From the NCBI RefSeq assembly GCF_009755605.1, contig NZ_WPNZ01000010.1, positions 62,001 to 126,000 of the forward strand: a DNA stretch of 64,000 nucleotides, given 5' to 3'. A program made the position numbers and the translations under genes. Each line of letters begins with the position of its first letter. The stretch's first letter is position 1. This document shows positions 14,408 to 22,440 of the stretch, piece after piece. The stretch is from Streptomyces typhae. GTDB taxonomy: Bacteria; Actinomycetota; Actinomycetes; Streptomycetales; Streptomycetaceae. A model generated the notes under the pieces. It was not told where the DNA came from, searched no databases, and worked only from the letters and a program-made list of their open reading frames with translations.

Positions 14408-16699
14408 GTGGGGCATGCGGAGGGGGGCGGGCCGGGGCCCGTGGGGGTCCGGTATCTGCTGCTCGTGGTGCTGGGTACGGTCGGGGCGCTCGCCCTCGCC
14501 CGGCACTTCGAGCTGGGCACGGCGGCGACGGCCGCGACGCTGCTGCCCGCGTTCGCCCCGCTGTATCTGGCCTGGGCGGCCTTCCGGCAGCAGGCGGTCG
14601 GGGCGGGCCCCGTGGACCTGGCGCTCGCCGCCGACCAGTTGGCGCACGCGGTGCGCAGGCAGTGGGCCGCCGAGGCCCGGATCCGGCGGGTGAACGACCC
14701 CTACCCCCTGCCGGTCTCCTGGTGCGCCGCCGACGCTGAACTCGTGGAGCCCTGGAGCCTGTTGACGTATCTGACCCGCGCCTGGCCCGGCGGGCCGCCG
14801 GGGGACCCCGCCGCGTGGCCCGCGGACATGGCGGGCCTCGCCGGGTCCGGCGCGCAGATCGGCGAGGTGTTCTCCGACCGGGTGCCCACCAGGCGCCTCG
14901 TCGTGCTCGGGGAGCCGGGCGCGGGCAAGACGGTGCTCCTGATCCGGCTCCTGGAGGACCTGTGCGAACGGCGCACGGCGGGCGGTCTCGTACCCGTGCT
15001 GTTCTCGCTGGCGTCCTGGGACCCGGCCCACGAGGAGCTGACGGACTGGCTGGCCGAGCAGTTGCGGCGCAGCCATCCGGCGCTGCGCGCCCCTGCGCCG
15101 GGCACCGAGGGCGGGCTCGCGCGGGCGCTGCTCGACGAGCGGCGGATCCTGCCGCTGCTCGACGGCTTCGACGAACTGCCGCCCGCTCTGCACCCGCAGG
15201 CCCTGGCCGCGGTCAACGGGTCGCTGTCCGCGAAGCAGCCCGTCGTGCTCGCCTGCCGCACGGAGGGCTTCAGGGCCGCCCTCGCCCGCAGCGCGGGTGC
15301 CGTGCGGCTCAACGGCGCCGCTGGCATCCGGCTGCTCCCGCTCACCGCCGCGCAGGCGGCCGCTTATCTGCGCCGTGACGCGGGCGGGCCGCACGCGCCC
15401 GCCGCCGCACGCTGGCGGCGCGTGGTGTCCCACCTGGGCACGGACACGCCCGTGGGGCAGGCCCTGAGCACCCCGCTCGGCCTGTTCCTGGCCCGCACCA
15501 TCCACAACCCGCGCGCCTTCCCCCACCACCCGGGGCCCGACGACGCCTCCGCCCCCGACCCGGCCTCCGCCTCCGCCTCTACCTCTACCTCTACCTCCAC
15601 ATCCGCATCCACATCCGCATCCGCATCCGCATCCGCATCCGAGGACCCTGTGCCCTCCCCCGGCGCCCGCGGCGGGTCCGTCCCGCACCCCGACATCCTG
15701 TGCGACCCCGTCGCCTTCCCCACGCGGGCGGCCCTCGACACGCATCTGTTCAACGCCTTCATCCCGGCCGCGTACGCCCCGCACGGCCCCCGCCCGCCGC
15801 GGTGGACCGCGGAGCGGGCGCGGTACGTGCTCGTGTTCCTCGCCCGGCACCTGGCCGAGCACCACGGCGGCGGCCCCGACCTCGCCTGGTGGGAGCTGCA
15901 CCGGGTGATGCGCGTCAGGACCCTGCGGCTGTCCTCGGGCCTGGTCTCCGCGCTCGCGTTCGGCCTCGGCGGAGGGCTCGCGGTGGGGCTGGTCCTCGGC
16001 ACCGGTCCCGGGCTCGCGGCGGGCGGCTCGGGCGGCCTCGTGTACGGGTGCACGGTGTCGCTGCTCCAGCGCCCCAGCACGCCGGGGACCCGGCCACGGC
16101 TGCGCTGGTCGTCCGGGCGGCTGTGGTCCGGGCTCTCGGTGGGCCTCGCCTTCGGGCTCGCGGGCGGGCTCGCCGGGGGTCTCGCGGCCGGGGTCACGGG
16201 CGGGGTGGTCTGCGGGCTGGCCGTCGGGTTCGCGGGGGCGCTGGTGGGCGGGCTCAGCGTGGAGAAGCCCGACCTCACCACCGCGATCGGTCCCGGCACC
16301 CTGCTCGCCCTCGACCGCCGTACGTTCCTCGTCATCGGGATCGCGGCCGCCCTGGTGGTCGGGCTCGTGTACGCGCTCGGGGTGCTGTTCGCCGGAGGGC
16401 TGCTCGGGGGGCTCGTCGTGGGCATCGGGGGCGGGCTCGCGGCCGGGCTGGCCACCGGGCCGCTGCCGACCGCCTGGGCGGACTTCCTGCTGGCCAAGGC
16501 CTATCTCGTGGTGCGGCACCGGTTGCCGTGGAACCTCATGGCGTTCCTTCGGGACGCGCATGCGCAGCGGGGGGTGCTGCGGCAGGTGGGGGCGGTGTAC
16601 CAGTTCCGCCACATCGACCTGCAACGTTATCTGGCCGCCGGGCCGCCGGGGGACGTTCGCGGGGCGCCCCGCTGTATCCCTCAGCGCCCCTTCCCCTAG
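14408..16699 (+). CDS. NACHT-domain NTPase with N-terminal and C-terminal membrane segments
   Basis: NACHT proteins are STAND-type ATPases that switch from resting to oligomeric states; in bacteria some are antiphage sensors. The 763-residue protein has two N-terminal hydrophobic helices (about 14-60), then the AVRRQWAAEARIRRVNDPYPLP motif region common in Streptomyces NACHT proteins (about 81-102). Walker A is GEPGAGKT (168-175) and Walker B is RILPLLDGFDELP (about 246-258). A Ser/Thr/Ala linker encoded by hexamer repeats (about residues 386-412) is followed by a multi-pass, glycine-rich membrane region (about 515-700) and a conserved YQFRHIDLQRYLA end. The start (GTG 14408) is uncertain; GTG 14441 is possible. 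There are no defence-gene neighbours, so an immune role is only a family-based guess. Confidence 0.88.
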   Translation: MGHAEGGGPGPVGVRYLLLVVLGTVGALALARHFELGTAATAATLLPAFAPLYLAWAAFRQQAVGAGPVDLALAADQLAHAVRRQWAAEARIRRVNDPYPLPVSWCAADAELVEPWSLLTYLTRAWPGGPPGDPAAWPADMAGLAGSGAQIGEVFSDRVPTRRLVVLGEPGAGKTVLLIRLLEDLCERRTAGGLVPVLFSLASWDPAHEELTDWLAEQLRRSHPALRAPAPGTEGGLARALLDERRILPLLDGFDELPPALHPQALAAVNGSLSAKQPVVLACRTEGFRAALARSAGAVRLNGAAGIRLLPLTAAQAAAYLRRDAGGPHAPAAARWRRVVSHLGTDTPVGQALSTPLGLFLARTIHNPRAFPHHPGPDDASAPDPASASASTSTSTSTSASTSASASASASEDPVPSPGARGGSVPHPDILCDPVAFPTRAALDTHLFNAFIPAAYAPHGPRPPRWTAERARYVLVFLARHLAEHHGGGPDLAWWELHRVMRVRTLRLSSGLVSALAFGLGGGLAVGLVLGTGPGLAAGGSGGLVYGCTVSLLQRPSTPGTRPRLRWSSGRLWSGLSVGLAFGLAGGLAGGLAAGVTGGVVCGLAVGFAGALVGGLSVEKPDLTTAIGPGTLLALDRRTFLVIGIAAALVVGLVYALGVLFAGGLLGGLVVGIGGGLAAGLATGPLPTAWADFLLAKAYLVVRHRLPWNLMAFLRDAHAQRGVLRQVGAVYQFRHIDLQRYLAAGPPGDVRGAPRCIPQRPFP
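15563..15641 (+). repeat. hexamer repeat inside the NACHT gene
   Basis: About 13 degenerate hexamers (TCCGCA, TCTACC, TCCACA types) encode a Ser-Ala/Ser-Thr linker between the NTPase half and the membrane half of the NACHT protein. Confidence 0.88.
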
Positions 16700-16785
16700 C
16701 CGGGGGCTCCCCCCCCGGACCGGCGGACCGCCGAGCCCCGGGCCCCCGGACCGCCGAACCCCCGAAAGGCATCGGCGCTCCGCGC

Positions 16786-16856
16786 CTCGTCCTCAAACGC
16801 CGGACGGGCTGAGAATCGCGCTCCGCGCTCGTCCTCAAACGCCGGACAGGCTGAGA
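16786..16856 (+). repeat. two direct copies of a dispersed intergenic element
   Basis: Two copies of a roughly 28-bp sequence with the core CTCAAACGCCGGAC (about 16786-16813 and 16828-16856) lie after the NACHT stop. The same core, on either strand, recurs at about 44565-44587, 57454-57475 and 57525-57546. It always lies between genes, a pattern I recognise from many Streptomyces genomes. The 20-bp array starts at the end of the second copy. Confidence 0.75.
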
Positions 16857-17130
16857 CTTCGCCGCACGCGCAGAGAGTTCACCGCGCGCGCTGAGACTGC
16901 GCCGCGCGCACTGAGACTTCGCCGCGCGCACTGAGACTTCGCCGCACGCGCTGAGAGTTCACCGCACGCGCTGAGACTTCGCCGCGCGCACTGAGACTTC
17001 GCCGCACGCGCTGAGAGTTCACCGCACGCGCTGAGACTTCGCCGCGCGCACTGAGACTTCGCCGCACGCGCTGAGACTTCGCCGCGCGCGCTGAGAGTTC
17101 ACCGCGCGCGCTGAGACTTCGCCGCGCGCG
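16851..17130. repeat. 20-bp tandem array (14 units) with 60-bp higher-order period
   Basis: Fourteen consecutive units of exactly 20 bp (consensus CTGAGACTTCGCCGCGCGCA) fill 280 bp, followed by one degenerate unit and two TTCGAA-centred palindromic pieces (17131-17180). Unit variants fall in a fixed order, so 16911-16970 and 16971-17030 are identical 60-bp super-units. The array lies between the 3' ends of two convergent genes (NACHT and amidohydrolase). Twenty is not a multiple of three, and there are no spacers between units, so it is neither coding nor CRISPR. Confidence 0.95.
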
Positions 17131-17191
17131 CCAAGACTTCGCCGAGCTTCGAAGCTCCGCCGCGCGCTTCGAAGCTCCGCCGCACCGGCCC

Positions 17192-18286
17192 TCAGCCCAC
17201 CACCCGCCCGTTCACCACCACGGCCTCCGGCGCCCCCAGCACCCGCACATCCCCCCGCGGATCCTCCCCGTACACGACGAGGTCCGCCGGAGCCCCCTCC
17301 ACCAGCCCGGGTCGGCCGAGCCAGGCCCGGGCGGACCACACGGCGGCGGACAGGGCCTCGACGGCGGGGATGCCGGCCTTGGTGAGTTCGGTGACCTCGT
17401 CGGCGATGAGGCCGTGGGCGAGGGAGCCGCCGGCGTCGGTGCCCGCGTACACGGGGACGCCGGCGTCGTAGGCGGCGCGCACGGTGTCGTAGCGGCGCGC
17501 GTGCAGACGGCGCATATGGGCGGACCACCGGGGGAACTTCTTCTCGCCGCCGTCGGCGAGCTGCGGGAAGGTCGCGATGTTGACGAGGGTCGGGACGATG
17601 GCGACGCCGCGTTCGGCGAACAGCGGGACGGTGTCCTCGGTGAGGCCGGTGGCGTGCTCGACGCAGTCGATGCCCGCCTCGACGAGGTCGCGCAGGGAGT
17701 CCTCGGCGAAGCAGTGGGCGGTGACCCGGGCCCCGAGCCGATGGGCCTCGGCGATGGCCGCCTCGACGGCGCCGCGCGGCCAGCACGCGGTGAGGTCGCC
17801 CGCGTCGCGGTCGATCCAGTCGCCGACGAGCTTGACCCAGCCGTCGCCGCGCCGCGCCTCCCTGGCGACGTACGCGACGAGGTCGTCCGGCTCGATCTCG
17901 TGGGCGTAGTTGCGGATGTAGCGGCGGGTGCGGGCGATGTGCCGCCCGGCACGGATGATCTTCGGGAGGTCCTCGCGGTCGTCGATCCAGCGGGTGTCGG
18001 ACGGCGAGCCCGCGTCGCGCAGGAGCAGCGCGCCCGCGTCCCGTTCGGTGAGCGCCTGCTTCTCGGCCTCCTCGGGCGGCACCGGGCCGTGCGCGTCGAG
18101 GCCCACGTGGCAGTGGGCGTCGACAAGGCCCGGCAGCGCCCAGCCCCGGACCGTGAGGGTGTCCGGGCCCGTCCCCGCGGGCCGCCGGTAGGTCACCCGC
18201 CCGCCGATTACCCACAGTTCGTCCCGTACGTCCTCGGGCCCTACGAGCACCCGCCCCTTCACGTGCAGCACCGCGCGATCGCTCAT
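17192..18286 (-). CDS. amidohydrolase family protein (imidazolonepropionase-like)
   Basis: This 364-residue protein has the amidohydrolase layout: an N-terminal beta-sandwich strand (VLHVKGRVLVGPED), then a TIM barrel opening with the metal-binding LVDAHCHVGL (His 58 and 60). Later metal and catalytic residues are visible in WVKLVGDW (a candidate carboxylated or ligand Lys), VTAHCF, CVEHATGL and YAGTDAGG, with the sandwich closing in ADLVVYGEDPRGDV. The substrate is unknown; the family includes imidazolonepropionases, prolidases and dipeptidases. The start is ATG 18286. It is divergent from the aminotransferase at 18410, and its 3' side runs into the satellite array, which separates it from the NACHT gene. 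Confidence 0.9.
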   Translation of the reverse strand: MSDRAVLHVKGRVLVGPEDVRDELWVIGGRVTYRRPAGTGPDTLTVRGWALPGLVDAHCHVGLDAHGPVPPEEAEKQALTERDAGALLLRDAGSPSDTRWIDDREDLPKIIRAGRHIARTRRYIRNYAHEIEPDDLVAYVAREARRGDGWVKLVGDWIDRDAGDLTACWPRGAVEAAIAEAHRLGARVTAHCFAEDSLRDLVEAGIDCVEHATGLTEDTVPLFAERGVAIVPTLVNIATFPQLADGGEKKFPRWSAHMRRLHARRYDTVRAAYDAGVPVYAGTDAGGSLAHGLIADEVTELTKAGIPAVEALSAAVWSARAWLGRPGLVEGAPADLVVYGEDPRGDVRVLGAPEAVVVNGRVVG

Positions 18287-18409
18287 GGGCGCCAGCTTAG
18301 ACAGCACCGTGGCGGGTGAGAGGGCTGACTCCGGGGATCGCCGGGGGTCGGTACGCTCGACCGCGAAAGCCACCGTGGCACCGTCACCGTTACCGAAGCG
18401 AGCAGCAGC

Positions 18410-19510
18410 GTGACCCATCCCTTCCTTGACCTGGCGCCGCTCGGCGCCGCGCACTTCGCCGCCATCGAGGACCGGGTGGCCCGGCTCCTGGACACCGAGC
18501 AGGACGTCGTGATCATGCAGGGCGAGGCGCTGCTGCCCCTGGAGGGGTGCATCCGCGGCGCCGCGCGGCCCGGCACCACCGCCCTGAACGTGATCACGGG
18601 CCCGTACGGGCAGACCTTCGGCAACTGGCTGCGGGACTGCGGTGCCACGGTCGTCGACCTCGCGGTGCCGTTCCACACCGCGGTGACCGCCGCTCAGGTG
18701 GAGGAGGCCCTCGCCGGGAACCCGGAGATCGACTTCGTGTCGCTCGTGCACGCGGAGGCGGCCACCGGCAACACCAACCCGGTCGCGGAGATCGGTGCGG
18801 TCGTGCGGGCGCACGGCGCCCTGTTCATGCTCGACGCGGTGGCGTCGGTGGCCGCCGAGCCGCTGCTCCCTGACGCGTGGGGCGTGGACCTGTGCGTGAT
18901 CGGCGCGCAGAAGGCGATGGGCGGTCCCGCGGGCGTCTCCGCGGTGTCGGTGAGCGAGCGTGCCTGGCAGCGGCTCGCCGCCAATCCGCAGGCTCCGCGC
19001 CGCTCCTATCTCTCGCTCCTGGACTGGAAGGAGCGGTGGATCGACGGCGGCCGCAAGGCGCTCCTGCACGCGCCCGCGCAGCTGGAGATGCTGGCTCTCG
19101 AAGCGTGCGTGGAGCGCGTCGAGGCGGAGGGCCTCGACGCGCTCATGGGGCGGCACGCCACGGCCGCGGCGGCTACGCGCGCGGGCGCGGTGGCGCTCGG
19201 CGGCGGCCTCGAACCGTATGTGTACGAGGCCTCCGACGCCGCGCCCGTCGCCACCACGCTGCGCACCCCGGCGGGGGTCGACGCCGCGGACCTGGTCGCG
19301 CGGGCCCTGGCCGCCGACCCGGTCCTGCCGCTCGTCGCGGGCGGCGGCGCGCTGGCCAAGGAGATGGTCCGCGTCAACCACTACGGCCCGGACGCCACGC
19401 GCGGCGTGGTGCACGGCTGTCTGGCGGCCCTCGGAGCCGCGATGGGCGAGATGGGGCGCCAAGTCGACCTGGAGGCGGCCCGGCGCGCCGTCACGGCGGC
19501 CTGGGCGTAG
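18410..19510 (+). CDS. class V PLP-dependent aminotransferase (alanine-glyoxylate/serine-pyruvate type)
   Basis: The 366-residue protein has the class V fold. Visible elements are MQGEALLPLEGCIRGAARPG near the N-terminus (the cofactor phosphate region), FVSLVHAEAATGNTNPVAEIG, FMLDAVASVAAEPL (the PLP-ring aspartate), and the Schiff-base lysine in CVIGAQKAMGGPAG (Lys about 168). The C-terminal half carries NHYGPDATRGVVHGCLAALG, with a glycine-rich end. Such enzymes use alanine, serine, aspartate or similar amino donors with glyoxylate or pyruvate; the substrate here cannot be read from sequence. The start is GTG 18410. It lies upstream of ectA in the same direction but 416 bp away, so it is probably a separate transcript. 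Confidence 0.88.
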   Translation: MTHPFLDLAPLGAAHFAAIEDRVARLLDTEQDVVIMQGEALLPLEGCIRGAARPGTTALNVITGPYGQTFGNWLRDCGATVVDLAVPFHTAVTAAQVEEALAGNPEIDFVSLVHAEAATGNTNPVAEIGAVVRAHGALFMLDAVASVAAEPLLPDAWGVDLCVIGAQKAMGGPAGVSAVSVSERAWQRLAANPQAPRRSYLSLLDWKERWIDGGRKALLHAPAQLEMLALEACVERVEAEGLDALMGRHATAAAATRAGAVALGGGLEPYVYEASDAAPVATTLRTPAGVDAADLVARALAADPVLPLVAGGGALAKEMVRVNHYGPDATRGVVHGCLAALGAAMGEMGRQVDLEAARRAVTAAWA

Positions 19511-19926
19511 GCCCGGGCGCGCAGGGGCGCAAGGGCACCGGAGGCCTGCGTGCCGCCGCCTCGTGCGGCGGTGGTGCGCGGCCACGCGAAACCCCCACAG
19601 CAATTCGCGCACAAATTCACGCGCACGCTTTAAATGAATTTCTTATCGCGAACAGCTTCCCGTATTCTTCTGCCCGCTTTCCGAGGGGCTAAACACTAAG
19701 GTTTTGTAAGCACCATAAGCCGCAATCCGGGCACACTTCACTGGTGTTATCACTCTGTGACGCACTCCACAGCACGCCCGTAATGTCGGATATAAACGGG
19801 GCAAATCACCATCAAACACCGGCTGCTCATGCGGGCGTACGCGCATGCGTGATAACAGACGAGAAGGCTGGACGTAACCCCTCCCCCCGATGCAATCCCA
19901 GAAATTGCTCGGTAAATTCAATTCGC
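19511..19926 (+). promoter_or_regulatory. ectA upstream region, unusually AT-rich, with a 9-bp spaced inverted repeat
   Basis: The 416 bp before ectA are distinctly less GC-rich than the surroundings (for example 19628-19650 and 19785-19800). TGTTATCAC (19745-19753) recurs inverted as GTGATAACA (19849-19857), 95 bp apart, flanking a TATAAA at 19791. This suggests a regulated promoter with paired operator sites. In S. coelicolor, GlnR and osmotic signals are reported to control ectABCD; no clean GlnR box was found here by eye. The transcription start is not assigned. Confidence 0.5.
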
Positions 19927-20484
19927 ATGACCGCTGCACAAGCCGATCTACCGACCGACCTGCAAGCGAAATTCCTTGGAATGCCCGAGGGGCTACGGCT
20001 CGACACCCCGGGCGTCACCGACGGCGCCGCGATCTGGCGGATCGCCCGCGACTCGAAGGTCCTCGACCTCAACTCGTCGTACAGCTACCTGCTGTGGTGT
20101 CGCGACTTCGCGGCGACATCCGTGGTCGCCAGGGACGCCGACGGCGCCCCCGCCGGCTTCATGACCGGCTACATCCGTCCCGACAAGCCGCGCACCCTGG
20201 TGGTCTGGCAGACGGCCGTCGACCACGCTCACCGTGGCCGGGGCCTCGCCGGTGCGATGCTCGACGGGCTTGCCGCGAAGGTGGCCGCCGACCGCGGCCT
20301 CGACGCCGTGGAGACGACCATCACTCCGGGCAACACCGCCTCCGAGCGGCTGTTCCTGTCGTTCGCCGAGCGGCACGGGGCAGAGGTCGAGCGGACCGTC
20401 CTGTTCGACGCGGCCCTGTTTCCCGGCGACGACGGCGGGCACGAGCCCGAAGTCCTCTACGACATCGCCCCGCTGCCCTTCTGA
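19927..20484 (+). CDS. ectA: L-2,4-diaminobutyrate N-acetyltransferase EctA
   Basis: EctA acetylates diaminobutyrate on its gamma amino group, the second step of ectoine synthesis. The 185-residue protein is a GNAT acetyltransferase: an N-terminal strand/helix (GAAIWRIARDSKVLDLNSSYSYLLWCRDF) typical of EctA, the acetyl-CoA pyrophosphate loop in AHRGRGLAGAMLDGL, and ETTITPGNTASERLFLSFA near the C-terminus. The ATG at 19927 is the only start that gives the family N-terminus; the longer open frame upstream is noncoding AT-rich sequence. It is the first gene of ectABCD, followed by ectB after about 150 bp. Confidence 0.96.
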   Translation: MTAAQADLPTDLQAKFLGMPEGLRLDTPGVTDGAAIWRIARDSKVLDLNSSYSYLLWCRDFAATSVVARDADGAPAGFMTGYIRPDKPRTLVVWQTAVDHAHRGRGLAGAMLDGLAAKVAADRGLDAVETTITPGNTASERLFLSFAERHGAEVERTVLFDAALFPGDDGGHEPEVLYDIAPLPF

Positions 20485-20635
20485 CCTCGCCCGATGGGGC
20501 ACCTGACCTCGCCCGACGGGGCACCGACGTCCCGGCCGGCTGCCGCGGCCCGGACCCGGCGCCCCGCCGGCCGGCGCGGCACGACTCCCGTCCCCTCACC
20601 CCCCTCACGACATTCCATCTCCCAGGAGATTCGCT

Positions 20636-21907
20636 GTGACCATCACCCAGCCCGACCTGAGCGTCTTCGAGACCCTGGAGTCGGAGGTGCGCAGCTACTG
20701 CCGCGGTTGGCCCACTGTCTTCGACCGCGCGCAGGGCAGCCGCATGTTCGACGAGGACGGTCACGAGTACCTCGACTTCTTCGCGGGGGCCGGCTCGCTC
20801 AACTACGGCCACAACAACCCGGTCCTCAAACGCGCTCTGCTCGACTACATCGAGCGGGACGGCGTTACCCACGGCCTCGACATGTCGACGACCGCCAAGC
20901 GCGCCTTCCTCGAGTCCTTCCAGAACCTGATCCTGCGCCCGCGCGACCTGCCGTACAAGGTCATGTTCCCGGGCCCGACGGGCACCAACGCGGTGGAGTC
21001 CGCGCTGAAGCTGGCCCGCAAGGTCAAGGGCCGCGAGTCGATCGTGTCGTTCACCAACGCCTTCCACGGCATGTCGCTCGGCTCCCTCGCGGTGACCGGC
21101 AACGCCTTCAAGCGCGCCGGCGCCGGCATTCCGCTGGTGCACGGCACGCCGATGCCGTTCGACAACTACCTGGACGGGCGCACCCCCGACTTCATCTGGT
21201 TCGAGCGCCTCCTGGAGGACTCCGGGTCGGGTCTGAACCAGCCCGCCGCCGTGATCGTGGAGACGGTCCAGGGCGAGGGCGGCATCAATGTCGCGCGCGC
21301 CGAGTGGCTGCGGCAGCTCGCCGACGTCTGCAAGCGCTGGGACATGCTGCTGATCGTCGACGACATCCAGATGGGCTGCGGCCGCACCGGCCCCTTCTTC
21401 TCCTTCGAGGAGGCGGGCATCGTGCCGGACATCGTCACCGTCTCCAAGTCCATCAGCGGCTACGGCATGCCCATGGCCCTCACGCTCTTCAAGCCCGAGC
21501 TGGACGTGTGGGAGCCCGGCGAGCACAACGGCACGTTCCGCGGCAACAACCCGGCGTTCGTGACGGCCGCCGCGACCCTGGAGACGTACTGGGCCGACGG
21601 CTCGGCCATGGAGAAGCAGACCCGGGCCCGCGGCGAGCAGGTCGAGCAGGCCCTCGTCGCCCTGCGTGACGAGCACCCCGAGGCCACCGTCGAGTACCGC
21701 GGCCGCGGCCTGGTGTGGGGCATCGAGTTCCGCGACAAGGAGCGCGCGGGCGCCGTCGCCAGGCGGGCCTTCGAACTCGGCCTGCTCATCGAGACCTCCG
21801 GTCCCGAGAGCGAGGTCGTCAAGCTGCTCCCGGCCCTGACCATCACGGCCGACGAGCTCGACGAGGGCCTGCGCACGCTCGCCCGCGCGGTCCGCGAGAC
21901 CGCCTGA
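20636..21907 (+). CDS. ectB: L-2,4-diaminobutyrate transaminase EctB
   Basis: EctB converts L-aspartate-beta-semialdehyde to L-2,4-diaminobutyrate with glutamate, the entry step to ectoine. At 423 residues it is a full class III aminotransferase: PTVFDRAQGSRMFDEDGHEYLDFFAGAGSLNYGHNNP at the N-terminus, GPTGTNAVESALKLARK (the cofactor phosphate-binding loop), NAFHGMSLGSLAVTGN, LLIVDDIQMGCGRTG, and the PLP lysine in TVSKSISGYGMPMAL (Lys about 271). GTG 20636 follows CCAGGAG at good spacing. Order and spacing show cotranscription with ectA, ectC and ectD. Confidence 0.97.
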   Translation: MTITQPDLSVFETLESEVRSYCRGWPTVFDRAQGSRMFDEDGHEYLDFFAGAGSLNYGHNNPVLKRALLDYIERDGVTHGLDMSTTAKRAFLESFQNLILRPRDLPYKVMFPGPTGTNAVESALKLARKVKGRESIVSFTNAFHGMSLGSLAVTGNAFKRAGAGIPLVHGTPMPFDNYLDGRTPDFIWFERLLEDSGSGLNQPAAVIVETVQGEGGINVARAEWLRQLADVCKRWDMLLIVDDIQMGCGRTGPFFSFEEAGIVPDIVTVSKSISGYGMPMALTLFKPELDVWEPGEHNGTFRGNNPAFVTAAATLETYWADGSAMEKQTRARGEQVEQALVALRDEHPEATVEYRGRGLVWGIEFRDKERAGAVARRAFELGLLIETSGPESEVVKLLPALTITADELDEGLRTLARAVRETA

Positions 21908-21975
21908 GCGCGCCCCGCCCGGCGCGCGGGGCCCTCGTACCGTAGAAACCCAGCACAGAACAGGAAGCACCCACT

Positions 21976-22380
21976 GTGATCGTCCGTTCGTTCAAGGACA
22001 TAGAAGGCACCGACCGGCACGTGAAGTCCGCGTCGGGCACCTGGGAGAGCAAGCGCATCGTGCTCGCCAAGGAGCGCGTCGGCTTCTCGCTGCACGAGAC
22101 CATCCTGTACGCGGGTACGGAGACCTCGATGTGGTACGCGAACCACATCGAGGCCGTGGTGTGCACCAAGGGCGAGGCGGAGCTCACCGACCACACCAAC
22201 GGTGAGACCCACATCATCACCCCCGGCACCATGTACCTGCTGAACGGGCACGAGAAGCACACCCTGCGGGTGAAGGAGGACTTCCACTGCCTGTGCGTCT
22301 TCAACCCGCCGGTGACCGGCCGTGAGGACCACGACGAGAACGGCGTCTACCCGCTGCTCACCGAGCCGGACGCCGAGTAA
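21976..22380 (+). CDS. ectC: L-ectoine synthase EctC
   Basis: EctC cyclises N-gamma-acetyl-diaminobutyrate to ectoine. The 134-residue protein is a single cupin domain with the family N-terminus IVRSFKDIEGTDRHVKSASGTWESKRIVLAKE, the WYANHIEAVVCTKGEAELTD metal-binding block, and ITPGTMYLLNGHEKHTLRVKEDFHCLCVFNPPVTG. The iron-ligand positions (Glu, Tyr and His residues) are conserved by eye. The start is GTG 21976 with AGGAAG upstream. It lies 68 bp after ectB and 60 bp before ectD, with no terminator between. Confidence 0.97.
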   Translation: MIVRSFKDIEGTDRHVKSASGTWESKRIVLAKERVGFSLHETILYAGTETSMWYANHIEAVVCTKGEAELTDHTNGETHIITPGTMYLLNGHEKHTLRVKEDFHCLCVFNPPVTGREDHDENGVYPLLTEPDAE

Positions 22381-22440
22381 CCCCCGCCCCGCGCAGACAT
22401 CCCGCACCAGGGCCGTACGAGAGGAGAGGCAGGCACCACC

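Noticed and set aside
16851..17130. CRISPR array
   Set aside because: The units are contiguous 20-mers without spacers, and no cas genes are present.
19511..19926. GlnR binding box upstream of ectA
   Set aside because: Candidate half sites do not match the GTNAC-N6-GAAAC consensus well enough to call by eye.
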